A DNA stretch of 64,000 bases. It comes from Pseudonocardia autotrophica (GTDB lineage Bacteria > Actinomycetota > Actinomycetes > Mycobacteriales > Pseudonocardiaceae). Location of the stretch: assembly GCF_003945385.1 (NCBI RefSeq), contig NZ_AP018920.1, positions 2,232,001 through 2,296,000 on the forward strand, written 5' to 3'. Positions 1 to 9,018 of this stretch are shown here, piece after piece. The translations under genes were made by a program, and so were the position numbers. Position 1 is the stretch's first letter. Each line of letters begins with the position of its first letter. The notes under the pieces were generated by a model. It saw only the letters and a list, made by a program, of their open reading frames with translations. It ran no database searches and was not told where the DNA came from.

Positions 1-410
1 CCGAGCTGGTGCGCGAGGGCAGCGACCTGACCGTCGTCGCGACCGGCTCGACGGTGCACCCGGCGCTCGTCGCGGCCGATCAGCTCGCCGCCGACGGCCA
101 CTCCGTGCGGGTGCTGGACATGTGGACGGTCTCCCCGCTGGACCACGCCGCGCTGGCCGCCGCGGCCCGGGAGACCGGGGCACTGCTCACCGTGGAGGAG
201 GCCAACGTGACCGGCGGGCTCGGATCGGCGGTGGCCGAGTCGCTGTCCGACGCGGGCCTGGCCGTGCCGTTGCGCCGGCACGGTGTGCCCGACGAACACG
301 TCCCGGTGGGCCCGCCGGCCGCCCTCTACGCGCACTACCGGCTCGACGGCGACGGCATCGCCGCCGTCGCCCGTGAACTGCTCGACACCCGAACCCGGAG
401 GAACGCATGA
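1..410 (+). CDS. Transketolase C-terminal subunit, 5'-truncated
   Basis: Only the last ~135 residues lie in the window; the reading frame is already open at base 3. The segment is the C-terminal domain of transketolase / 2-oxo acid dehydrogenase E1-beta type proteins: an alternating alpha/beta fold beginning with the run LTVVATGSTV, then VRVLDMWTVSPLD and LLTVEEANVTGGLGSAVAE, which is the usual 'EE...GGLG' signature of this domain. In the family this domain sits behind the pyrimidine-binding half of a thiamine-diphosphate enzyme. The split N-terminal transketolase partner may lie upstream. The stop overlaps the start of the aminotransferase gene (ATGA), so the two are co-translated. Exact substrate cannot be told from this fragment. 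Confidence 0.85.
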   Translation, partial: ELVREGSDLTVVATGSTVHPALVAADQLAADGHSVRVLDMWTVSPLDHAALAAAARETGALLTVEEANVTGGLGSAVAESLSDAGLAVPLRRHGVPDEHVPVGPPAALYAHYRLDGDGIAAVARELLDTRTRRNA

Positions 411-1636
411 CCGCCGTCCAGCCGACCCTCGGCGCCGGTGAACGCGCACTGCGCGACCGGGCCCGCCAGGTCATCCCCGGAGGCATGTACGGGCACATGA
501 ACGTCGCGGCCTTCAGCGCGGCGCACCCGCAGTTCATGGTCTCCGGCAACGGGGCCACGGTGGTCGACGCGGACGGCCGGGAGTACCTCGACCTGATGTG
601 CAGCTGGGGCCCGATGATCCTCGGGCACGGCCATCCCACGGTGACCGCGGCGATCACCGAGCAGCTGCGGCACGGCGACTGCCTCGACGGGACCAGCCCG
701 GTCGCCGTCGAGTACGCCGAGCTGCTGGTCGACACGATCCCGTCGGCGGACTGGGCGCTGTTCTGCAAGAACGGGAGCGATGCGGTCACCACCTGCGTGA
801 CCACCGCGCGTGCGGCGACCGGCCGTCGCAAGGTACTGGTCGCTCGCGGTGCCTATCACGGCGCCGTACCGTGGTGCGCGCTGCGCGGTGAGGGGATCAC
901 CGAGTCCGACCAGGCCCATCTGATCCACTACGAGTACAACGACCTCGGTTCGGCCGAGGCGGCGGCCGCCGAGGCCGGCGACGATCTCGCGGCGATCGTC
1001 GTCTGCCCGATGCGGCACGACGTCAAGCGGGACCAGGAGCTGGTGGACCCGGCGTTCGCCCGCGGACTGCGGACGCTCGCCGACCGGACCGGCGCGGTAC
1101 TGGTGCTCGACGACGTCCGCTGCACCCACCGGCTGGACCTGGGCGGCAGCTGGGAACCGCTCGGGGTGCGGCCCGATCTGGCGGCCTACTCGAAGCCGCT
1201 GGCCAACGGCCAGCCCCTCGGCGCCGTCACCGGCTCCGACGCGCTGCGCGACGCGGTCGGCTCGATCTACGTGACCGGATCGTTCTGGACCGGGGCCGTG
1301 CCGCTGGCCGCCGGCCTCGCCACCCTGACCGAGCTGCGCCGCGGCGAGGCCCTCCCCGTCATGGAGCGGGCCGGGCAGCGGCTGCGCGACGGCTTGGCGG
1401 CGCAGGCGCTGACGCACGGGTTCGGGATCCACCAGAGCGGGCCGGTGCAGATGCCGATGCTGTCGTTCACCGGTGACGAGAACTTCCGGCTGGCGACGGC
1501 CTGGGCGGAGGCGGCCGCCCTGCGGGGCGTGTACCTGCACCCGTGGCACAACTGGTTCCTGTCGGCGGCGCACACCGACGAGGTGATCGACGACATCCTG
1601 CAGCGCACCGACGGGGCGTTCGCCGCGCTCCGCTGA
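407..1636 (+). CDS. Class III PLP aminotransferase (GSA-aminomutase-like)
   Basis: 409 residues, normal length for a class III aminotransferase. The N-terminal half has the glutamate-1-semialdehyde aminomutase look (VIPGGMYGHMN, GNGATVVDADGREYLDLMCS, GHGHPTVTAAI), followed by the phosphate-binding FCKNGSDAVTTCV region, the cofactor-stacking GAYHGAV, the PLP-nitrogen-binding VLVLDDVRC (Asp-Asp in place of the common Asp-Glu) and a YSKPLANGQPLGAVTG segment carrying the Schiff-base lysine. It starts inside the stop codon of the transketolase gene, so the pair probably handles one substrate: transamination of a keto compound produced or consumed by a transketolase-type reaction. Substrate not predictable. 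A strong hairpin follows the stop. Confidence 0.9.
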   Translation: MTAVQPTLGAGERALRDRARQVIPGGMYGHMNVAAFSAAHPQFMVSGNGATVVDADGREYLDLMCSWGPMILGHGHPTVTAAITEQLRHGDCLDGTSPVAVEYAELLVDTIPSADWALFCKNGSDAVTTCVTTARAATGRRKVLVARGAYHGAVPWCALRGEGITESDQAHLIHYEYNDLGSAEAAAAEAGDDLAAIVVCPMRHDVKRDQELVDPAFARGLRTLADRTGAVLVLDDVRCTHRLDLGGSWEPLGVRPDLAAYSKPLANGQPLGAVTGSDALRDAVGSIYVTGSFWTGAVPLAAGLATLTELRRGEALPVMERAGQRLRDGLAAQALTHGFGIHQSGPVQMPMLSFTGDENFRLATAWAEAAALRGVYLHPWHNWFLSAAHTDEVIDDILQRTDGAFAALR

Positions 1637-1647
1637 GCGAGGGCGGG

Positions 1648-1680
1648 CCGGGATCCGCTCACGAGATGAGCGGATCCCGG
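1648..1680. terminator. Perfect hairpin between convergent genes
   Basis: A 14-bp perfect inverted repeat (CCGGGATCCGCTCA at 1648-1661 and its complement at 1667-1680) around a 5-base loop lies 11 bases after the aminotransferase stop and 20 bases beyond the end of the convergent monooxygenase gene. It has no T-run, as is common in high-GC actinobacteria, and its symmetry lets it work in both directions. The core GGATYCGCTCA is shared with the hairpin at 11156-11182. Confidence 0.85.
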
Positions 1681-1699
1681 CGCATCCCCGTCGGTGCGC

Positions 1700-3034
1700 T
1701 CAGGCCACCGGCCCGATCCCGAGGTTCCCGCGCAGCGTCTCGTGCGCGTACTCGGTCTGGAACGCCCCGCGTTCCTGCAGGATCGGCACGACCTCGTCGG
1801 TGAGCAGCGTGAACCCCTCCGGCACGTACGAGGGCAGCAGCACGAACCCGTCGGCCGCGCCCGCCTCGAACCGGCGCAGCAGCAGCTCCGCGATCTGCTC
1901 GGACGACCCGACCGGGACGTGGTGCCCGGCGGAGGCGACCTCCCAGTGGATCAGCCTGCGCAGCGTCCAGCCGTCCTCGACGAGGGCCCGGTAGACCCCG
2001 AACCGGGACCGCCGCCCCTGCACCTGGGACTCCTGCGGCAGCCGCTCCAGCGGGACCGGCTCGTCGAGCTCGAGATCGTCGAGATCGACGCCGGCCAGCT
2101 GGCGGGACAGCTTCGCCCGCCCGGAGACGAGATCGATGAAGCCGTTGAGCTCCCGCTCGACGGCCTTCGCCTCGGTCTCGGTCCGCCCGATGATCGGCGA
2201 GACCCCGGGCAGGATCTTCACCGATCCCGGGTCGCGGCCGGTGGCGGCGACCCGGTCCTTCAACGACCGGTAGAAGCGCCTGCTGTCCTCGTCGGTGGTG
2301 CGGCCGGTGGTGAACACGACGTCGGCGAACCGGGCCGCGACGTCCTGCCCGATCTCCGACGACCCGGCCTGCGCGACCACCGGGCGGCCCTGCGGCGGGC
2401 GGGCCACGTTGAGCGGCCCGCGCACGTCGAAGTGCTTCCCGACGTGGTCGATCGCCCGGACCTTCGCCGGGTCGGCGTAGACCCCGGTGGCCCGGTCGAC
2501 GGTGATCGCATCGGCGGCCCAGCTGTCGAACAGCGCGAACAGCACCTCGGCGAACTCGGCGCCCCGTTCGTAGCGCTCGTCGTGCGGGGGCAGCGACCGC
2601 CCGTAGTTCTCCTCACCCCATGCCGAGGTCACCAGGTTCCAGCCGGCCCGGCCGTTCGAGATGTGATCGAGCGAGGCCAGCTGCCGGGCCACGGTGTAGG
2701 GCTCGGAGAACGTCGTCGAGATGCTCCCGATCAGCCCGATCCGGCTGGTCACCGCCGCCAGCGCACTGAGCAGGGTGACCGGTTCCAGCCCGGCGAAGGG
2801 CTGGCTGCGCAGGGTGTCGGTCTCCAGCCGCAGTCCGTCGGCGAGGAACACCGCGTGCAGCTTCGCGGCCTCGGCGCGGCCGACGAGATCGGTGAACAGC
2901 CGCAGGTCGTACTTCTCCTCGACCCTGCTGTTCGGGCGCCGCCAGGCGCCGGCATGGTTCCCGACGCCGCCGATCAGCGTGGCGAGCACCAGCTGCTCGC
3001 CACGCGCGACGCGATCGTCTCCGGTACTGGTCAT
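1700..3034 (-). CDS. LLM-class flavin monooxygenase, NtaA/SnaA/DszA family
   Basis: 444 residues, the usual length of nitrilotriacetate monooxygenase component A / DszA-type FMNH2-dependent monooxygenases, a luciferase-like TIM barrel. Visible family features: QLVLATLIGGVGNHAGAWR near the N-terminus, LGLIG-type barrel strand (SRIGLIGSISTTFSEPYTVA), SNGRAGWNLVTS (flavin region) and RPVVAQAGSS in the middle. These enzymes oxygenate polyaminocarboxylates or organosulfur compounds with reduced flavin from a separate reductase; no reductase is coded beside it. It is the last gene of the operon with an ABC uptake system (33-base gap), which supports a role in attacking the imported substrate. Substrate unknown. 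Confidence 0.9.
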   Translation of the reverse strand: MTSTGDDRVARGEQLVLATLIGGVGNHAGAWRRPNSRVEEKYDLRLFTDLVGRAEAAKLHAVFLADGLRLETDTLRSQPFAGLEPVTLLSALAAVTSRIGLIGSISTTFSEPYTVARQLASLDHISNGRAGWNLVTSAWGEENYGRSLPPHDERYERGAEFAEVLFALFDSWAADAITVDRATGVYADPAKVRAIDHVGKHFDVRGPLNVARPPQGRPVVAQAGSSEIGQDVAARFADVVFTTGRTTDEDSRRFYRSLKDRVAATGRDPGSVKILPGVSPIIGRTETEAKAVERELNGFIDLVSGRAKLSRQLAGVDLDDLELDEPVPLERLPQESQVQGRRSRFGVYRALVEDGWTLRRLIHWEVASAGHHVPVGSSEQIAELLLRRFEAGAADGFVLLPSYVPEGFTLLTDEVVPILQERGAFQTEYAHETLRGNLGIGPVA

Positions 3035-3067
3035 GATGGCTCCGCCTCTCGCTCGGGTGGTGCCGGT

Positions 3068-4633
3068 TCAGGACCGGGACCGGAACTCCTGCGGCACGAG
3101 CCAGTGCTCGGGGCGCGGGGTCCACTCCAGGTCCTTGCGGACGACGTAGGTGAGCGGCTGCGGCCACAGGAAGACCGCGTGCGCCTGCTCCCGGTAGTGC
3201 GCGGTCGCCTGGTTCACCAGGTCCTGCTGCTGCTCGGGGGTGGTCGCCGCGGTCACCCGGGTGACCAGGTCGTCGTAGACCGCGTCCGGCGGGGAGTAGT
3301 GGCTCTGGCCGTTGCCCGAGGTGTAGATCCGGAGCCGCTCGGCGGGCGCCCGGTACCCGGAGGTGTAGCCGATGTAGTAGAGCGCCGGGGCGTCGTCGGC
3401 GCTGCGGGTGCGCTCCACCCAGTTCGGGAACGACTGGTTGGTGATCTCGACGGTGATCCCGACCTCGCCGAGCTGGCGTGCGATCGCCTGCGACACCGGG
3501 TCCTGCGCGACGTAGCTGCCGGTGGACAGGCCGAGCTCGATGGTGATGCCGTCGGCGTGCCCCGCCTCCGCGAGCAGCTGCCGGGCCCGCTCCGGGTCGT
3601 AGGGGTAGGCCTCCAGATCGGGATTGACCCGGTCGTAGGGGTCGGAGAGCACCTGCCCGGCCAGCGGCTCGACGTCGGCACCGACGACGTCGCGGATCAG
3701 GGCCTGCTTGTCGATCGCGTAGTTCAGTGCCTGCCGGACCCGGGCGTCGTCGAGCGGGGCGACGTTCTCGTTGATCCGGAGCGTGTTGTTCCAGCTGGAC
3801 CACTGGTTGCCGGTGGCGTAGACGTCGCTGTCGGCGAACAGCTCCAGGCTGGCGGGCTCGTACTGGATCGCGACGTCGATCTCCTCGGCCTGCGCGGCCT
3901 GCACCCGGGCGGCCTCGGTCTCCAGGACGCGGTACTCGACGCGCTCCCACTCCGGAGCCTCTCCGAAGTAGCTCGGGTTGCGGGTCAGCACGGCGCCGTT
4001 CTCCAGGTCCACCGATTCCAGCACGTAGGGCCCGGTGCCCAGCGCGACCAGCTCGTCCGGGTGGGCCTGCAGGAAGTCGGGATTGACCAGGAAGAAGTGC
4101 GCGAGCCGGTCCGGCAGGTCGATGAACGGGCCGTTCGTCTCGATGACGACGGTGCCGTCGTCGGGGGCGGTGACCCCGCTGATGATCGCCCGGATCGCGG
4201 CTGCGTTGCCGAGCGTGGACTCCGGGTCGAGGAACCGCTCGAAGTTCCGGACGACCTGCTCGGCGGTGAACGGGCTGCCGTCGGACCAGGTGACGCCCTC
4301 GCGCAGGACGAAGGTCCAGTGCGTGTCGTCGTCCTGGGTCCAGCTCTCGGCCAGCTCACCGCGCAGCTGGAGCTCGGGGTCGTAGTAGGTGAGGCCGGAG
4401 TAGATCGCCCGGGCGAGGGTGGCGTCACCGTCGATCGATCCGCCCTCGGCGGGGTCGATCGAGGTGAGCTTGCGGGAGATGCCGATCACCAGCGACGAGT
4501 CCTGCTCGCTGCCGGCCGTCGTACCGGAGGTGACCGCCCCGCACGCGGTGAGGGCCAGCGAGGTCGCCGCCAGCACGGCGGCGGCGACGGTGCGGAGTGT
4601 CGCGCGGGATCGGGGGACGGGGCGGGGGCTCAC
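3068..4633 (-). CDS. ABC transporter substrate-binding lipoprotein (SBP family 5)
   Basis: 521 residues. The first 31 residues form a lipoprotein signal: basic N-region (RSRATLR), hydrophobic stretch, and lipobox LTAC with the lipidated Cys31. The mature protein shows the family 5 (DppA/OppA) pattern: SIDPAEGGSIDGDATLARAI, the conserved YDPELQLRGELAESW segment and WTFVLREGVTWSDG(T/S)PF, then the C-terminal lobe. Such proteins capture peptides, nickel or other small charged compounds outside the membrane and hand them to the permease. Start overlaps the stop of the ATPase gene by four bases. Together with the neighbouring monooxygenase it probably imports an organosulfur or aminocarboxylate compound. 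Confidence 0.9.
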   Translation of the reverse strand: MSPRPVPRSRATLRTVAAAVLAATSLALTACGAVTSGTTAGSEQDSSLVIGISRKLTSIDPAEGGSIDGDATLARAIYSGLTYYDPELQLRGELAESWTQDDDTHWTFVLREGVTWSDGSPFTAEQVVRNFERFLDPESTLGNAAAIRAIISGVTAPDDGTVVIETNGPFIDLPDRLAHFFLVNPDFLQAHPDELVALGTGPYVLESVDLENGAVLTRNPSYFGEAPEWERVEYRVLETEAARVQAAQAEEIDVAIQYEPASLELFADSDVYATGNQWSSWNNTLRINENVAPLDDARVRQALNYAIDKQALIRDVVGADVEPLAGQVLSDPYDRVNPDLEAYPYDPERARQLLAEAGHADGITIELGLSTGSYVAQDPVSQAIARQLGEVGITVEITNQSFPNWVERTRSADDAPALYYIGYTSGYRAPAERLRIYTSGNGQSHYSPPDAVYDDLVTRVTAATTPEQQQDLVNQATAHYREQAHAVFLWPQPLTYVVRKDLEWTPRPEHWLVPQEFRSRS

Positions 4634-6318
4634 GGGTTGTCCTTCCGGGGGGTGGCGGGGTGGGGCACGGATGAGGAGCGCTGCCGGGAACGGCCGGGGA
4701 CGGCGTCGAGCAGCCGGCGGGTGTAGTCGGCGGTCGGCGCCGTGAAGATGGCATCGGTCGGGCCCTGCTCGATCCCGACGCCGTCGTGCAGCACCAGGAC
4801 GTCGGTGCAGAGGCCGCGCACGACCGCGAGATCGTGCGAGATGACGAGATAGGTGAGGTCACGCTCGGCGCGCAGCCGGGTGAGCAGGTCCAGGATCCCG
4901 GCCTGCACCGAGAGATCCAGCGCGGAGACCGGCTCGTCGGCGATCAGGACGTCCGGTTCCAGAGCGAGTGCCCTGGCGATGACGACCCGCTGCCGCTGCC
5001 CGCCGGAGAGCTCGTGCGGAAGGCGGGTGCCGAGATCGCGGGCCAGCTGCACGTCGTCGAGCAGCTCGGCGACCCGTCCGGGAACCCGGCCGCGCCGGTC
5101 CCGGGTGCCGGCCAGCTCGATCGGCTCGGCGATGCTCTCGGCGACCGTCTGGCGCGGGTCGAGCGCGGCGTACGGGTCCTGGAAGACGTACTGGACGCGG
5201 CGAAGCATCCGCCGTCGCGCCGGGACCCGGCCGGTGACCTGCTCACCGAACGCGGTGAGCGTGCCGTGATGGCCCGGATCGATCCCGACCAGGATGCGGG
5301 CCAGCGTCGACTTGCCCGAACCGGACTCGCCGACCACGCCCAGCGCCTGGCCGGCCCGCAGCGTGATGTCGACGTGGTCGACCGCGCGCAGCCGGGCGCC
5401 GCGCCCGCCCGCGACCGGGAAGTCGCGCACCAGATCGTGGCCGGACAGCAGCACCGGTGCGTCGGCGGGTGGCCCGGCGGGCGACGGCGTGTCGAGCCGC
5501 GGGACCGCGGCGAGCAACCGGCGGGTGTAGCCGTCGCGTGGCCGGTCCAGTACGTCGCCGGTGCCACCGTGCTCGACGACCTCACCGCCCTGCATGACGA
5601 CGACCCGGCCGGCTCGGTCGGCGATCACCCCGATGTCGTGGCTGACCAGCACCACACCCAGCCGCAGCTCGTCGCGCAGCCGGTCGAGCAGGTCCAGCAC
5701 CTGCTGCTGGACGCTGACGTCGAGTGCGGTGGTGGCTTCGTCGGCGACCAGCACGCGCGGACTGCGGGCGATCGCGGTGGCGATCACGACCCGCTGGTTG
5801 AGACCTCCGGACAGCTCGTGCGGATAGGCGCGCAGACGCTGTGCCGCGCGCCCGACGCCGACGTGCTCGAGCAGCTCCAGTGAGCGGCGCCAGGCCCGTC
5901 CGCGGTTGCGCCGGTCGGCGTCGGGCAGCGCCTCGCGCAGCTGCCGACCGATCGTCAGCCGCGGGTTCAACGAGACCGCGGGATTCTGGAAGACCACGCC
6001 GAACGTGTCGCGCAACAGCCCGCGGCGCTCGGCGGGGGAGCGGACGGTGACGTCACGGCCGTCGACGGCGATCCGCCCGCCGGTGACGACGACGCCGCGC
6101 GGCAGCAGACCCGCCACGGCCATCGCGGTCAGAGTCTTCCCGGAGCCGGACTCGCCGACGATGCCGAGTGTCGTGCCCGCGTCGAGATCGAGATCGACAC
6201 CGTGCACCAGCGGGGCCCCGCCGGTCGTGGCGATCCGCAGCCCGCGCACCGAGACCAGCGGCGGGGCTGCCTCCGGGAGATCCTCGGAGGCGGCGGTGAG
6301 GGGACGGGAGAGGGTCAT
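4630..6318 (-). CDS. ABC transporter ATPase with two nucleotide-binding domains (DppDF-type)
   Basis: 562 residues, two complete ABC domains in one chain. Domain 1 (residues ~20-260): Walker A GESGSGKT with Lys61, signature LSGGLNQR, Walker B VLVADEATTALD. Domain 2 (residues ~290-540): Walker A GESGSGKS, signature LSGGQRQR, Walker B VLIADEPVSALD and a switch His in VISHD. Each carries the oligopeptide-family C-terminal tail (YTRRLL). This fused form replaces the separate DppD and DppF subunits and energises the two permeases coded just upstream. Start ATG at 6318 overlaps the preceding permease stop (ATGA) and was chosen over a longer frame that would run through that permease. Confidence 0.93.
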   Translation of the reverse strand: MTLSRPLTAASEDLPEAAPPLVSVRGLRIATTGGAPLVHGVDLDLDAGTTLGIVGESGSGKTLTAMAVAGLLPRGVVVTGGRIAVDGRDVTVRSPAERRGLLRDTFGVVFQNPAVSLNPRLTIGRQLREALPDADRRNRGRAWRRSLELLEHVGVGRAAQRLRAYPHELSGGLNQRVVIATAIARSPRVLVADEATTALDVSVQQQVLDLLDRLRDELRLGVVLVSHDIGVIADRAGRVVVMQGGEVVEHGGTGDVLDRPRDGYTRRLLAAVPRLDTPSPAGPPADAPVLLSGHDLVRDFPVAGGRGARLRAVDHVDITLRAGQALGVVGESGSGKSTLARILVGIDPGHHGTLTAFGEQVTGRVPARRRMLRRVQYVFQDPYAALDPRQTVAESIAEPIELAGTRDRRGRVPGRVAELLDDVQLARDLGTRLPHELSGGQRQRVVIARALALEPDVLIADEPVSALDLSVQAGILDLLTRLRAERDLTYLVISHDLAVVRGLCTDVLVLHDGVGIEQGPTDAIFTAPTADYTRRLLDAVPGRSRQRSSSVPHPATPRKDNP

Positions 6319-7172
6319 CGGGTGCCGTCCTGGGAGCCGGGGAGGGTGAGTAGATCGGCGATCCGGTCGCCGACGATCTGGATGCTGACGACGGTCGCGA
6401 CCAGGAATGCGCCGGGCACGATGGAGATCCACCAGGCCCCCGCGAGCTGGGCCTGCCCGGAGGCGACGATCTGCCCCCAGTCCGGTCGCGGCGGCGCGAT
6501 GCCGAGCCCGAGGTAGCCCAGGCTCGACTCCAGGACCAGCGCGGTGGAGAAGTTGAGTGTCAGCGCGACGACGGCCAGCGGCGCGGCAGCCGGGAGCACG
6601 TGCCTGCGCAGCAGGGTGGGCCCCTGCGCCCCGGCCAGCCGGGCCGCCTCGATGTAGGGCAGCGCGACCACGGCGGCCAGCTGGGCGCGCAGGATCCGGA
6701 AGGTCAGCACCCAGCTGCCGACGGTCAGCACCCCGATCAGCGGGATCGTGCCCGAGCCGGAGAAGGAGAGCACGACCAGTGCGATCAGGATCGTCGGGAC
6801 GGCCAGCTGCACGTCGGCGATCCGGCCGATGATCCCGTCCCACGGGCGCCCGCCGAGGGTGGCGCCCAGTGCGGCGGCGGCGCCCAGGACGGTCGCCAGG
6901 ACGGCGGCGACGGCGCTGATGCCGAGTGCCGGCCGGCCGCCGTAGAGGACGCGCGCGAGCAGGTCGCGGCCCAGCTCGTCGGTACCCAGCGGCAGCGGGC
7001 CGAACCAGGTGGGCTCGGCGAAGCGGCGGGTCACGTCCTGCGCGTCGTAGCCCTCGGGGAAGATCACCCCGGCGAACACGACGGCCAGCAGCATCGCCCC
7101 GAGGAAGCTGCCGGCGAGCAGCGATCCGGTGCGCCCGGCACGGCGCCGGGGGGTCACGGCGAGGGTGCTCAT
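6315..7172 (-). CDS. ABC permease, DppC-like
   Basis: 285 residues. N-terminal membrane segment (SLLAGSFLGAMLLAVVFAGVIF), a periplasmic loop containing PLPLGTDELGRDLLARVLYGG, which is the signature of the C-type permeases of the peptide/nickel family, then four further hydrophobic segments and the EAA loop (EAARLAGAQGPTLLRRHVLP) that docks on the ATPase. Overlaps both neighbours by four bases, so permease B, permease C and the ATPase are co-translated. The start at 7172 is fixed by this overlap. Confidence 0.92.
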   Translation of the reverse strand: MSTLAVTPRRRAGRTGSLLAGSFLGAMLLAVVFAGVIFPEGYDAQDVTRRFAEPTWFGPLPLGTDELGRDLLARVLYGGRPALGISAVAAVLATVLGAAAALGATLGGRPWDGIIGRIADVQLAVPTILIALVVLSFSGSGTIPLIGVLTVGSWVLTFRILRAQLAAVVALPYIEAARLAGAQGPTLLRRHVLPAAAPLAVVALTLNFSTALVLESSLGYLGLGIAPPRPDWGQIVASGQAQLAGAWWISIVPGAFLVATVVSIQIVGDRIADLLTLPGSQDGTR

Positions 7173-8179
7173 CGACGGCCTCCGCGGGGGTCGAGGATCG
7201 CAGCCGCCAGGTCGACGAGCAGGTTGACCAGCACGAACCCGAAGGCGATCAGGGCGACGCAGGCGAGGACGACCGGGAAGTCCCGGCTGTCGATCGCGCT
7301 GGTCGCCAGCTGGCCGACGCCCGGCCAGCCGAACACCGCCTCGGTGACGACGGCACCGCCGAGCACCACACCCGCCTGCACACCGAGCACGTTGAGCACC
7401 GGCGCGAGCGCGTTGACCACGATGTGGCGCAACACCACCTGCGCCCGTCCGATCCCCTTGGCCTCGGCCAGCCGGACGTGCTCGGCGCCGGTGCTCTCCT
7501 GCAGCGAGGTCCGGAACACCCGGGCCACCGGCGCGGCGAGTGCCAGCCCGATGACGACCGCAGGCAGCACCAGATGGGCCGGCGTCCCGGCGCCGCGCAG
7601 CGGCAGCACCGACAGCGCGATGCTGAACACCGCGATCAGCACGATGCCGAGGAAGAAGCTGGGCACCGCCTCCAGCGCGGTCAGCACGCTGATCGGCACC
7701 CGCCGCAGCCGCCGGTTGCGCCCGAACGTCGCGACGGCACCCGCGGCCAGCCCGAGCGACGCGCCGATGATCATGCCCCAGGTGCCGAGGAGCAGGGTGG
7801 CGGGCAGTCGTTCCAGGACGAGCGCGACCGGATCGCCGCCGTGCCGGATCGAGGCGGGGAACTGCCCGGTCAGCACCTGGCCGAGGAAGCGCAGGTACTG
7901 CTCGGGGAGCGGATCGGCGAACCCGAGTGCCGCGGTGAGCCGGGCGATCTCCTCCTCGCTCGCGTCGATCGGCAGCAGCAGGCTCGCCGGGTTGCCGGTC
8001 ATGTGCATCGCGAAGAACACGATGGTCAGCACGGCCCAGACCGCGAGCACCGCGTTGAGGAGCCTGCTGAGCACGTAGCGCGCGGACAACGGCCAGCGCG
8101 GACGTGCCGGACGTGCCGGGGAGGGCGGGGCACCGGCTGGTGGGCCCGGTGGTCCGGTGGGGGACAGGACGGCGGTCAT
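7169..8179 (-). CDS. ABC permease, DppB-like
   Basis: 336 residues from the ATG at 8179, preceded by GAGGAA on the coding strand; an upstream GTG would add 23 low-complexity residues and is less likely. After a Pro-rich cytoplasmic tail comes the first membrane helix (RLLNAVLAVWAVLTIVFFAM), the family's long periplasmic region, five more helices and the EAA loop (HVRLAEAKGIGRAQVVLRHI). First gene of the five-gene operon running 8179 to 1700. Its promoter must lie in the repeat-rich region 8180-9167. Confidence 0.92.
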   Translation of the reverse strand: MTAVLSPTGPPGPPAGAPPSPARPARPRWPLSARYVLSRLLNAVLAVWAVLTIVFFAMHMTGNPASLLLPIDASEEEIARLTAALGFADPLPEQYLRFLGQVLTGQFPASIRHGGDPVALVLERLPATLLLGTWGMIIGASLGLAAGAVATFGRNRRLRRVPISVLTALEAVPSFFLGIVLIAVFSIALSVLPLRGAGTPAHLVLPAVVIGLALAAPVARVFRTSLQESTGAEHVRLAEAKGIGRAQVVLRHIVVNALAPVLNVLGVQAGVVLGGAVVTEAVFGWPGVGQLATSAIDSRDFPVVLACVALIAFGFVLVNLLVDLAAAILDPRGGRR

Positions 8180-8402
8180 GGCGGTTCCTCGGGGTGGGCG
8201 CGTGGCAACCACCGCCGCTCGCGCACTCCCGGCGCCGCGGCGGGCCACGGGCAGGAGTACGGGCAGGAGGCGCGGTCCGCGCAGGGCGGAGCGGCGGGGA
8301 TGTCACGCGGATGTGCGGATCCGGCGGCGACGCGGGTGCGGCGTCACCGGACCCGGAGTGCCGGGCTCGGGATCGGCGGGAGTCGGGGGACTCAGCGGCC
8401 GA

Positions 8403-8765
8403 GACAGCTCGCCGAGTTCACCGTGCCGTGGTCGATCACCCGGCGACGGGTGAGGACGCCGCGCCCGCCGGCGGACGCCCCGCACTGGGGCGTCGCTGAT
8501 CCGGGTGACGTCGGCACGGGACCAGTGTGCTGAGCTGCGCGTTCCGTGTCCAACGACGGATCGGCATCAGCATCGATCCGCATCGGTGATCGATCCCGAT
8601 GGCGATTCGTCGTTGGACACCGGCGGCCCCGATCGGCTTGGGTCGGTGTCATGCCGCGCACCCCCTCCGTCCGACCGGCCGGGAGCCGTCCCGTCGCCGT
8701 CGCGGGACTGCGGCTCGTCCGCCGCCGGGTCGTCGACCACGGCACGGTGTGCTCGGCGGCCTGTC
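8403..8765. repeat. 363-bp imperfect inverted repeat (two diverged copies head to head)
   Basis: Two blocks pair symmetrically about a centre near 8583. The outer block, 8403-8449, matches the reverse complement of 8719-8765 at 40 of 47 positions; both contain the core CACCGTGCCGTGGTCGA. The inner block, 8546-8568, matches the complement of 8598-8620 at 21 of 23 positions (core GTGTCCAACGACG). The sequence between the blocks is not clearly paired. It looks like two copies of a ~165-bp intergenic element in opposite orientation, or the remains of a palindromic mobile element. No transposase is present. Confidence 0.8.
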
Positions 8766-8917
8766 CGGCCCGCTGACCGACCCTCCGTGAGCCGTCTCCT
8801 CGGCCTACCTGCCTCAGCCGGTTCCTCGGCCCGTCCGTCTCAGCCGTGAGCCAGGGAGTCGGGGGTGCCGGAGTCACCGTCGAGCCGGCCGCACCGTCGT
8901 TGCCCGCCCGCGTCGCC

Positions 8918-9018
8918 GGTGACCTCGGCCCGCCCGGTCGGTGACCTCTGTCCGCCCGCCTCGTCGGTGACCTCTGCCCGCCCGCCTCGCCGGTGACCTC
9001 TGCCCGCCCCGCCTCGCC
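8918..9018. repeat. Tandem repeat, four copies of a ~26-bp unit
   Basis: Units start at 8918, 8940, 8966 and 8992, each opening with GGTGACCTC followed by a C/G-rich tail (TGCCCGCCCGCC in the last ones). The first copy is four bases shorter; the last is one base longer. The array lies upstream of the + strand gene at 9168 and does not sit inside a convincing reading frame. Confidence 0.85.

Noticed and set aside
1694..4726. 1,010-codon + strand frame over the monooxygenase and binding-protein genes
   Set aside because: The minus strand encodes a clear LLM monooxygenase and a lipoprotein with lipobox; the + frame is their shadow.
8392..8877. Possible 161-codon gene on the minus strand (and shorter ones) in the 8.2-9.2 kb gap
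   Set aside because: It reads across the inverted repeat. Both arms encode a similar peptide (AExTVPWSxTRRR) only because the DNA is repeated; no ribosome site and biased composition.
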